DNA from: Myxococcales bacterium
GTDB taxonomy: Bacteria; Myxococcota_A; Polyangia; Nannocystales; Nannocystaceae
Assembly: GCA_020633315.1 (NCBI GenBank)
Contig: JACKDV010000002.1
Location: 186,001 to 250,000 of the forward strand
Length of the DNA: 64,000 bases
Reading direction: 5' to 3'
This document shows, piece by piece, positions 44,949-52,079 of the stretch; the stretch's first letter is position 1; the number at the start of each line of letters is the position of its first letter. A program made the translations under genes and the position numbers. The notes under the pieces were generated by a model. The model was given only the letters and a program-made list of their open reading frames with translations, searched no databases and was not told where the DNA came from.

Positions 44949-46356
44949 ATGGCTCTGGACGCGTCCGCTCCGTTGACCAAAGGTCGCCGCCGACGGCTCG
45001 ATGCGGAGCCGCACTTCAAGCTCGATCAGCAAAGGCAGTTAGATGCGATCCGAGGGTGTCCAGACATGGTGGTGCCCGAGGAGCACCGTGCTCGTCAGGT
45101 CTGGTCGGTGGTTTCCAGCTTGGACGTGTCCGAGTTGGAGAAGAAGTACTCATCGTTGGGTCGAAGAGGATTTCCACCTCGTCGACTACTCGCCCTGTGG
45201 TTGTACGCGAGCCTGGAAGGGGAGCATCACGCGTCGAAGCTTGCACGTCGTTGCAAGACCGATCTTGCGCTTCAGTGGCTTTGTGGAGGTCACATTCCGA
45301 GCGACACGACCCTCAAGAGGTTCCGACGTGAGAACGGGGATTTCTTCGAGGATGCGATCGTTCAGACAGCCGCACTGGCTCACGCCCGAGGGCTACTCGA
45401 CATCGAAGATCTTGCCGCCGATAGCCTGCGGCTGCGTGCACACGCATCCACGGCGGAGGTTCGGACCGAGGCGCGGTCCCGCGAGCGGTTGGACCAGTTG
45501 AAGGCGCAGGACCTGTCAACGGCCACAGACGAAGAAAAACACCGTGCTCGGCAGAAGCGGGAGAAACACGAGCTTGCATTGCGCAGATGCGCAAACGAAG
45601 AACGCACCAACGTCGTGCTGACCAACGAGTTGGCGGGCCTGCTGAAGTTTCCGCATGGTGCGAGTCTGCCAGGCCACCGCATTACCGCGATGGCTTCGGG
45701 CCTCGCTGTGCGCTTCGTGGTGGGAGTACTCATCGACGCCTCGGGTCACGACTACGGCAAGCTCAAACCGATCGTCGAGAAAACCAAGCAAGTGCTCGGG
45801 CAGGTCGATGGTCTGGTGCTCGACAAGCTCAGCGTCGTACTCGATGCAGGTTTCTTCTCCTCGGAGGACGTGCTGTATGCGGAACAAAACGCCGACTGGT
45901 TGGAAGCGGTCATTGCACCCACCCCCCAACCGGACGCCGAAGACCGGAATGCTCGGCCGGGAGCACTTCGTCATCGTCGATGGGTACAAGCCGATCTGCC
46001 CGGCAGGCCGTGAGATGGAGGGGCCGTACACGCGTCCGACCGGCGAAGAACAGTGGCGTGGCAGAGGCTGCTCTCGCTGCGACCTCAAGTTTCAATGCAC
46101 CAAGGGAGCCACACGCTCCATCGTCCTCAACCCACCGCTCGAACGAGCCCGAGCCCGATTCCGGCATCCCGATGTCCGAGCTCGGTATCGCCGCCGCATC
46201 GGGACCGTCGAGCCGGTCTTTGCGCATGTCGAGGACACGATGGGCTACCGCCGCGCCAGCTCACGGCATCCCGACACCGTTCGGGCCGAGATCCTCCTCA
46301 AGTTTGGCTCTCCTGACATCTTCGTGAATCAGGAGGCCAGGGATATGGCCGCGTAG
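44949..46356 (+). pseudogene. IS1182-like transposase, interrupted by a +1 frameshift
   Basis: DDE transposase of about 469 codons in two frames. Frame one (44949-46013) has LARRCKTDLALQWLCGGHIP, DLAADSLRLRAHAS (first Asp), and VVLDAGFFSSEDVLYAE (second Asp). Frame two (through 46356) continues with GREHFVIVDGYKP, CSRCDLKFQC and GTVEPVFAHVEDTMGYRRAS (catalytic Glu). The switch falls at a C6 run near 45920-45926; deleting one C joins the frames cleanly (APTPNRTPKTGML). A one-base insertion, a programmed frameshift, or an assembly error would each explain it. I found no confident terminal inverted repeats; the right end is followed at once by the ISL3 element. Confidence 0.8.
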
Positions 46357-46376
46357 CGGGTACTGGCGGCCGCTAC

Positions 46377-47683
46377 GGGCAGGTTTGGCGGCGCACAGAA
46401 GCGCGCACGGGAGGGGCTACTCTCGCAGTCGCCAAACGAACGAAACCAACCGCCTGCCCGATGCGCCCAACAAGTGTACTCCGAGTCCTTCTTGCCCTCC
46501 AGAGCACCCTCGTGACCGCCTTCGACTTCGAGGACGAGGGGCTCGTGGTCGACGTCAAGCCGACCTGGAGGGTCCCCCGCTGCGGCGACTGTGGTCGCAA
46601 GGTCCACGGTGTCCACGACCGTCGGCAGCGACGCTGGCGACACCTGGACCTGGCCGGCATCAAGCTCGAGCTGCGCTATGTGATTCGGCGTGTTCGATGT
46701 CCCCGCTGCGGGGTCAAGGTCGAGCAGGTCCCCTGGGCCGAGGCCGGTAGCGGTTTCACCTTCGCCGCCGAGCGCGAGGTCGCCTACCTGGCCCAGCGCA
46801 CCGATCGGACCACGGTCACGGGCCTGATGCGGATCGCCTGGAGGACCGTCGGGCGCATCATCCGTCGGGTCATCCGCCGGCATCGAGAGCAGCGCGGCGA
46901 CCAACTCGACGGCCTGCGGCTCATCGGGGTCGACGAGCTCAGCTACCGACGGCACCACCAGTACGTCACCGTCGTCGTCGATCACGAGCGCGGCGAGATC
47001 GTGTGGGCCGCCGAGGGCAAGAGCGCCGAGACGCTCAAAGGCTTCTTCGAGGCCCTGGGACCCGAGCGCTGCGCCAAGCTCGAAGCGGTGACGATCGACA
47101 TGTCGGGCGCGTACATCAAGGCGGTCACCGACGCCTCGCCGCAGGCCCAGATGGTCTTCGACCGGTTCCACGTTCAGCGCCTGGCCCACGACGCTGTGGA
47201 TGAGGTCCGTCGCGAGGAGGTCCGCAACGCCAGCCCCGAGGACAAGGCCGAGCTCAAGAATACTCGCTGGGCACTGCAGAAGAACCCCTGGAACCTCCAC
47301 GACTTCGAGCTCGACAAGGTCACGATGGTGCAGCGAGCCAACAGGCGGCTGTACCGAGCGTACCTGCTCAAGGAGACCCTGCTCGCCGTCCTCGACCGCA
47401 AGCAGATCAACGTCGCCTCGGCCAAGCTCGACGAGTGGCTCGCATGGGCGTCTCGCTCCAAGCTCACGCCCTTCGTCAAGCTGGCCCGCACCATCCGCAA
47501 GCACCGGGATGGGATCCTCGCCTACGTGCGGACCCGGCTGAACAACGGCCGGGTCGAGGGCCTCAACGGCAAGGCTCGGGTGATCACCCGCAGGGCCTTT
47601 GGCTTCCACGATGCCGGAGCGCTCATCGCCATGCTCTTCCTGTGCTGTGGAGGGATTCACGTGGCTCCGACGCGAATCTGCCC
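46377..47683 (+). mobile_element. ISL3-family insertion sequence
   Basis: Candidate ends are GGGCAGGTT at 46377-46385 and AATCTGCCC at 47675-47683 (the inverse, one mismatch), giving about 1.3 kb, normal for ISL3. No 8-bp target duplication is seen (flanks GCCGCTAC and ATTTGAGG), suggesting deletion or rearrangement after insertion. It abuts the IS1182 remnant on the left and the truncated 2TM gene on the right. Confidence 0.6.
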
Positions 47684-47699
47684 ATTTGAGGTCCACTAA
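46461..47699 (+). CDS. ISL3-family transposase
   Basis: 412 aa, intact. Two N-terminal zinc ribbons (CGDCGRKVHGVHDRR, CPRCGVKVEQVPW) and an HTH (YLAQRTDRTTVTGLMRIAWR) precede the DDE core: LRLIGVDELSYRRHHQY (first Asp), LEAVTIDMSGAYIKAV (second Asp), FDRFHVQRLAHDAVDEVRR, and LNNGRVEGLNGKARVITRRA (Glu). This is the full ISL3 signature. The reading frame runs 16 bases past the candidate right repeat before meeting TAA, so the stop codon seems to come from flanking DNA. Unlike its two neighbours it has no frameshift and could be active. Confidence 0.9.
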   Translation: MRPTSVLRVLLALQSTLVTAFDFEDEGLVVDVKPTWRVPRCGDCGRKVHGVHDRRQRRWRHLDLAGIKLELRYVIRRVRCPRCGVKVEQVPWAEAGSGFTFAAEREVAYLAQRTDRTTVTGLMRIAWRTVGRIIRRVIRRHREQRGDQLDGLRLIGVDELSYRRHHQYVTVVVDHERGEIVWAAEGKSAETLKGFFEALGPERCAKLEAVTIDMSGAYIKAVTDASPQAQMVFDRFHVQRLAHDAVDEVRREEVRNASPEDKAELKNTRWALQKNPWNLHDFELDKVTMVQRANRRLYRAYLLKETLLAVLDRKQINVASAKLDEWLAWASRSKLTPFVKLARTIRKHRDGILAYVRTRLNNGRVEGLNGKARVITRRAFGFHDAGALIAMLFLCCGGIHVAPTRICPFEVH

Positions 47700-47702
47700 C
47701 AT

Positions 47703-48101
47703 GTCAGGAGAGCCATAAATGTCATTGCCAGTATGATGGTATTCATAGGACTAATTCCTTTCTTCGCCGATGCACTTGGCAACGTCGGCCTCACAGCAAT
47801 ATCCGTAATTGCGGGCACGGTCTTGCTCCTCGACACCGCGTTGCCCATCTTCATTGGCAAGGACAGCGCCGAACGCTACGAGGATTATGCCAGGTACATG
47901 ATGGCCTACAAGGACATCCTGGATCAGACCCTCATGGATGCAGCGCTTCCACAATCGGACAAGCTAGCCCGTCTCGCCGAGACAATGAAGCTAGCGCAGA
48001 CGAACATGATAGATGTGCGGGCGAAGTGGCCAAAGCTCGTACAGAAAGCGTTGCCTATAAAGGCAGGTGCGGAACGGGCATCACTCCCTGAGGCAAAGTA
48101 G
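47703..48101 (+). pseudogene. 5'-truncated two-TM-type membrane protein remnant (SLATT-like)
   Basis: Open from just after the ISL3 end to a TAG at 48101; the first ATG is 47733 (122 aa). In-frame residues before it (RRAINVIASM) look like continued coding, so the start has probably been lost. A membrane segment (MVFIGLIPFFADALGN) and a second one (LTAISVIAGTVLLLDTALPI) are followed by GKDSAERYEDYARYMMAYKD and a long amphipathic helix. This resembles the 2TM-plus-helix plan of SLATT effector domains linked to nucleotide-signalling defence systems; the assignment is tentative. The DNA is clearly poorer in G+C than the host genes. No partner gene remains. Confidence 0.45.
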
Positions 48102-48129
48102 CAGCTTACAGCGTGAAGTTCCTTGCTAG

Positions 48130-49619
48130 CACTACTGCGGCTGTTTCGACCAAAATTTGGAGCCTGGGCGAAAGTGTGATCCAAGGGGATCATGAGCGCC
48201 GCCACGGCCCTTCCGCCCGTCCCGCCCACGATCACGTCCCTGCACCCAGAGGCCGAAAAACGGCTGTTGGCGTACGTGGACGACATCGGAGCGCTGCTGG
48301 GGAACAAGCGGCGACGGGAGGGCTTTGCGCTGTATGCGTGCGGGCTGTTCGGCGACGGCGATCGCAAGAGCGTCGAGCCCATCGCGGCCCGGGCCTGCGG
48401 CTCGCCCGACGAGATCGAGGCCATGCACACCAAGCTGCTGCGGTTCCTGTCGCGATCGGAGTGGGACAACCGGCCGCTGCGTGAGTACATGGCTCGCTAC
48501 GCACTGCTGCCGATGCAGATGCACGGGCCCGTTCGGCACTGGATCATCGACGACACGGGCTTTCTCAAGCAGGGCAAGCACTCGCCGGGCGTGCAGCGAC
48601 AGTACACGGGCAGCGCGGGCAAGGTCACCAACTGCCAGGTCGCGGTGAGCCTGACGCTGGCGACCGAGCACGCACACCTGCCCGTCGACATGGACCTGTA
48701 CCTGCCCAGGTCGTGGGCCGACGATCGCAAGCGCTGTCGGGCCGCGAAGATCCCCAATGACGTGAAGTACCGCCCGAAGTGGAAGATCGCGCTGGACATG
48801 ATCGACGCTGCAATCGAGGCCGGTCTGCCGCGCGGCGTGACGCTGGCCGATGCGGACTACGGGCAGAAGTCGGAGTTCCGCGATGGGCTCGACGAGCGCG
48901 GCCTCGAGTACGCGCTCGCGGTGCACAAGACCGCGATGGTGAGGCGAGTCCATGGTCGTGGTCGACGACGCGAGGTGGGACCGCGACAGACGGTCGAGGA
49001 TCTCGCGTTCGAGCTCGACCCCAACGAGATCCGCACGGTGACCTGGCGGGAGGGCACCCGCGGCAAGCTCAGCGCCAAGTTCGGCATCGTGCGCGTCGAG
49101 CCGATGGTCGGCGACGACCCGCGACAAGAGCAGTGGCTGGTCATCGAGTGGCCCGATGATTCGCACCTGCCCAGCAAGTACAGCCTGGCGACGCTGCCCC
49201 GAGACCTGTCGCGCAAGCAGCTGGTGCGGGCCATCAAGGAGCGCTGGAGGACCGAGCGCGCCTACGAGGACCTCAAGGGCGAGCTGGGCCTGGACCACTT
49301 CGAGGGTCGGTCGTACCAGGGCTGGCACCACCACGTGACGGTCGTGCTGTGCTGCTTTGCGTTCCTCGCGGCCGAACGGGCGCGAGCTTTTTCCCCCTCG
49401 CGAGCGCGAGCAGACCAAGCGTGGCCAGACGACCCGCTCCACCGCGCGGCCTGAGCGGCACTTCGCCACCTCCCTGACCACGGTCCGCATCGCGGTGGCC
49501 ATCGTCTTGATGCGATGGCTACCGCGATGTCCGTTTTGCCGCAGGGGGATCACGGCGGAGGACTCGTCATGCTGCCCGTGGGTGGGCCGTGGACGGCGAC
49601 GAAAACCGCCGCAGTAGTG
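48130..49619 (+). mobile_element. IS701-family insertion sequence with ends and target duplication
   Basis: Left end CACTACTGCGGCTGTTTCG (from 48130) and the inverse of the right end CACTACTGCGGCGGTTTTCG (ending 49619) form terminal inverted repeats with 12 identical outer bases. Both ends are flanked by CTAG (48126-48129 and 49620-49623), the 4-bp target type typical of IS701. Length is 1490 bp. The element landed between the 2TM remnant and the toxin-antitoxin genes without disrupting a gene. Confidence 0.9.
48192..49454 (+). CDS. IS701-family transposase, 3' end frameshifted
   Basis: 420 aa in the first frame. IS701 motifs: HWIIDDTGFLKQGKHSPGVQ (first Asp), GVTLADADYGQKSEFRDGL (second Asp), IKERWRTERAYEDLKGELGL (Glu), and the YTGSAGKVTNCQVAVSL signature. 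Near 49386-49397 (T5 C5 run) the family C-terminus continues in the +1 frame to a TAG at 49617 (PPREREQTKRGQTTRSTA, VAIVLMRWLPRCPFCRR), which is the expected IS701 tail. The first frame instead ends in an unrelated Ala/Arg tail. The catalytic core is complete, so partial activity or frameshift-dependent expression cannot be excluded. Confidence 0.85.
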   Translation: MSAATALPPVPPTITSLHPEAEKRLLAYVDDIGALLGNKRRREGFALYACGLFGDGDRKSVEPIAARACGSPDEIEAMHTKLLRFLSRSEWDNRPLREYMARYALLPMQMHGPVRHWIIDDTGFLKQGKHSPGVQRQYTGSAGKVTNCQVAVSLTLATEHAHLPVDMDLYLPRSWADDRKRCRAAKIPNDVKYRPKWKIALDMIDAAIEAGLPRGVTLADADYGQKSEFRDGLDERGLEYALAVHKTAMVRRVHGRGRRREVGPRQTVEDLAFELDPNEIRTVTWREGTRGKLSAKFGIVRVEPMVGDDPRQEQWLVIEWPDDSHLPSKYSLATLPRDLSRKQLVRAIKERWRTERAYEDLKGELGLDHFEGRSYQGWHHHVTVVLCCFAFLAAERARAFSPSRARADQAWPDDPLHRAA

Positions 49620-49711
49620 CTAGCGAGCCTACTCGGTCGTATGACCGCACCCGAACCCCAAAGCAGACCATCTGCGAGAGATGTCTTGGCTTCGTTGGAA
49701 GCATGCGGGAC

Positions 49712-49969
49712 TTAGACCAACCGTGCGCGCCAGTAGCCCGGCTCGCGGCTCGTGTGCGCCACCGCGATCACGGTCAGCACCCCGTCCACCAACGCCGTGA
49801 TCACCACGTACCGGAACCGCCGCACCACGTACTTGCGGACGTCGTACCGCGCCTCGAACCCCATCAACGGCGAGCCGCTCCGCGGGAGTCGAGCCGCCTG
49901 CTCCACCCGTCGGGTGACCTCCTCGAACAGCACCGCGCCGTAGCCGGTCCGTTCGCGCTCGTGCCACAC
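49712..49969 (-). CDS. RelE/ParE-type toxin, N-terminus apparently frameshifted
   Basis: 85 aa from the GTG at 49969. The toxin core reads GYGAVLFEEVTRRVEQAARL, YDVRKYVVRRFRYVVITALV, and VLTVIAVAHTSREPGYWRAR, the ParE/RelE beta sheet with the C-terminal A-H-T-S-R-x-P-x-Y-W signature. The expected first helix (PFHPEALLELDEAVV) is encoded in the same frame just upstream but has no start codon there. The natural start is the ATG at 50022, overlapping the antitoxin stop as TGATG, but it is in a different frame; one base inserted near 50010 would restore MHQLP-FHPEALL. So the toxin is probably inactivated or misassembled. Confidence 0.7.
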   Translation of the reverse strand: MWHERERTGYGAVLFEEVTRRVEQAARLPRSGSPLMGFEARYDVRKYVVRRFRYVVITALVDGVLTVIAVAHTSREPGYWRARLV

Positions 49970-50021
49970 GACGGCCTCATCCAGCTCGAGGAGCGCCTCG
50001 GGGTGGAAGGGAGCTGGTGCA

Positions 50022-50258
50022 TCACCCCTGCCGCTCGAGAGTGCGGCGGATCCGGGCCTCCACCTCGCTCCACGGGACGGCCTTCACCTCACCGCTCTCG
50101 AGCTGGGCGATGCGGCTCTTGACCTCGGTCGTCCACTCGGGCGACAGCGACGCCGGCTCGTCCTCGAGCGTGTCCCAGATCGCCTCGGCGAGAGCCTCTC
50201 GCTCTTCGCGGGGGAGCTTCTTCGCCAGCTCGAGGAGATCCTGGGCCTCCGAGGACAT
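50022..50258 (-). CDS. Addiction-module antitoxin component
   Basis: 78 aa from the ATG at 50258 (SSEAQDLLELAKKLPREERE, then ALAEAIWDTLEDEPASLSPE, SRIAQLESGEVKAVPWSEV). This is the short helical 'addiction module component' family that neutralises RelE/ParE toxins; the V-x-W-x-E-V C-terminus is characteristic. Its stop overlaps the expected toxin ATG (TGATG), the usual coupled order antitoxin then toxin. It has a paralogue on the plus strand at 50493. Confidence 0.85.
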   Translation of the reverse strand: MSSEAQDLLELAKKLPREEREALAEAIWDTLEDEPASLSPEWTTEVKSRIAQLESGEVKAVPWSEVEARIRRTLERQG

Positions 50259-50492
50259 AGGGAGAGCGTATCTCGCCCCGACGGTAGGGGCCAGCCGGCG
50301 CGAGCCAGGCGGCTCGAAACAACCCGGACCCCTACGTCCCGTGTGTGTGCCCGCCGGGAGCGTGTGCCCTGTCTGCTGCATCCCGAGGGGAGGGGCTCCT
50401 CCCGTGGCGAGACATCCAGGTGCTTGCTTCTGTGGCTTCTCGACCGTCGCCGGCGGCTTGGTCGACGTGCCAGTGACCACTACGCTCGACCG

Positions 50493-50720
50493 GTGACCGA
50501 ACGAGCCCAGGCCGTGCTGGCGTCAGCCCTCCTACTCACGGTCGAGGAGCGGGCCGAGCTGGCCGTCGAGCTGCTCGCAAGTCTCGAAGGCGAGCCCGAC
50601 GATGACGTCGAGACCGCCTGGGCCGCCGAGATAGAGCGCCGCGTGCGAAGGTTGGAGCGCGACGGACCCCGTGGGCGCCCTTGGCAAGAAGTCCTCGAGG
50701 AGCTTCGTCGCCGACGGTGA
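50493..50720 (+). CDS. Orphan addiction-module antitoxin homologue
   Basis: 75 aa from a GTG at 50493: RAQAVLASALLLTVEERAEL, then AVELLASLEGEPDDDVETAW, and RGRPWQEVLEELRRRR. It belongs to the same family as the antitoxin at 50022-50258 (shared LTVEERAELA/LPREEREALAEA and P-W-x-E-V). It is divergent from that gene, with 234 bases between the two starts. No toxin gene follows; the next open frame is unrelated. It could be a leftover from a degraded module or cross-neutralise the neighbouring toxin. Confidence 0.75.
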   Translation: MTERAQAVLASALLLTVEERAELAVELLASLEGEPDDDVETAWAAEIERRVRRLERDGPRGRPWQEVLEELRRRR

Positions 50721-50923
50721 CCGACCCCAACCGCCTCACCCCGACCCGGGAATCCCTTCCTCTCACCCCACGCCCCCCGCCTCATTCGAGCGCTTCCCCG
50801 ACACCGCAATCCTCCACGCACGCGAGCCCACCACTCACAGTCCTCGACTCGGTCCCTCCCTCCCTCTCGTCGTCCCGCATTGGTGCTGGCCACGACCGAG
50901 TCACCCCGTACGCTGCCTCTCCG

Positions 50924-51790
50924 ATGCCGTCCATCACCTTCGAGTCCTTCGATCCCGCTGCCTACCAACGCGCACCTCGGGGCAACGTGTGGAGCATCCT
51001 GTCCCTGGCTCGCGCGCTGGCCGAGCTCGCGCCGCGGGATGCGTCGGAGGCCGTGGATCGCACGGCGACCAGCCTCGACCGGGCGATCTCCGAGGCCCAG
51101 CAGGGAGTGGCCACTCGTCAGCGTGAGTCGCAGCCGGTCGACACCTCGGACGATCGTGCGATCGATGGTTGCGTGGATTCCCTGTGGGGAGCGCTGCGCG
51201 ACGGGCTGGAGGCCAAGGCCGCCGCGGTGCACCCAGGGCTGGCGCGGGTGGTCGCAGAGCACGGCAAGCGCAGCGCCGTCGCGGCGGCGATGCGTACGGC
51301 TGCCGACGAGGCGGCGCGGGCCCGGGGGCTGCTCGACCGGTTGTTCGCGGCCGAGGGCCTGGCCTTCACGCGCAAGAGCTACTCCGAGCAATCCGAGAAG
51401 ATGGCCGCGCTGCTGCAGGTGATCGACGACGACGGGCTGGCCGAGGGGATCGACGCGCTGCTCGGCTCGCAGTTGCTGGTGCTGCTCCGCGCCTGTCAGC
51501 CGCAGTACGAGGCCATGGTGCAGGACCGGCTGTCGCGTGACGATCGCAGCTCCACCGATCTGTCCCACCTGCGCGGCAAGCTACAGCGCGCCATTTCCCG
51601 CTACTGCAGCGCGGTGCTCACCCTCGTCGACGAGGAGCGCCCCGAGTCGCTGGCGGAGGTGCTCACGGTGCTGCGCCCCGTCGAGACCCACCGCGCCCAG
51701 GCGAGCGCCTCGAGGGGCAACGGCGCCCACGAGGCCGACGCTCCCGAGGCGGTCGCCGACTCGGAGACCGGCGATCCGCCTGCGGCGTGA
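50924..51790 (+). CDS. Helical protein of unknown function
   Basis: 288 aa from the ATG at 50924 (PSITFESFDPAAYQRAPRGN). Almost all helical: SILSLARALAELAPRDASEA, SLWGALRDGLEAKAAAVHPG, GLLDRLFAAEGLAFTRKSYS, LVLLRACQPQYEAMVQDRLS, LRGKLQRAISRYCSAVLTLV. There is no signal peptide and no membrane segment; the C-terminus is low-complexity. I do not recognise the family. The open frame from 50681 adds Ser/Pro-rich residues that are not protein-like. It is followed by the 42-bp repeat array. Confidence 0.65.
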   Translation: MPSITFESFDPAAYQRAPRGNVWSILSLARALAELAPRDASEAVDRTATSLDRAISEAQQGVATRQRESQPVDTSDDRAIDGCVDSLWGALRDGLEAKAAAVHPGLARVVAEHGKRSAVAAAMRTAADEAARARGLLDRLFAAEGLAFTRKSYSEQSEKMAALLQVIDDDGLAEGIDALLGSQLLVLLRACQPQYEAMVQDRLSRDDRSSTDLSHLRGKLQRAISRYCSAVLTLVDEERPESLAEVLTVLRPVETHRAQASASRGNGAHEADAPEAVADSETGDPPAA

Positions 51791-51821
51791 GCCACGGTCG
51801 CCGGCCCAGCGCGCCCGCTGC

Positions 51822-52073
51822 GGGCTTCTCGATACCCACGGGGCCCCGGCTTCGGACTGCGCGAGGTGCTGTGATACCCACGATGTCCCGAGCTCGGGCC
51901 GCTCCAGGTATCGCGACACCCACGGGATCCCGAGCTCGAGCCACGCCAGGTATCGCGACACCCACGGGATCCCGAGCTCGAGCCGCGCCAGGTATCGCGA
52001 CACCCACGGGATCCCGAGCTCGGGCCGCGCCAGGTATCGCGACACCCACGGGATCCCGAGCTCGGGCCGCTCC
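51822..52073. repeat. Six tandem 42-bp palindrome-rich repeats
   Basis: Units start at 51822, 51864, 51906, 51948, 51990 and 52032; the last four are almost identical, the first two diverged. Each carries GGTATCGCGACACC (near-perfect inverted repeat), GGGATCCC and CCGAGCTCGG (perfect palindromes). The array exactly fills the space between two convergent stops (51790 and 52080). It has no spacers, so it is not CRISPR. It may work as a transcription barrier or a protein-binding or intercistronic mosaic element. Confidence 0.9.
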
Positions 52074-52079
52074 AGGCTC

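Noticed and set aside
48168..48180. TGTGATC as a second CRP half-site
   Set aside because: It lies inside the IS701 element and has no second half-site.
51822..52073. CRISPR array
   Set aside because: Units are contiguous and lack unique spacers; no cas genes are present.
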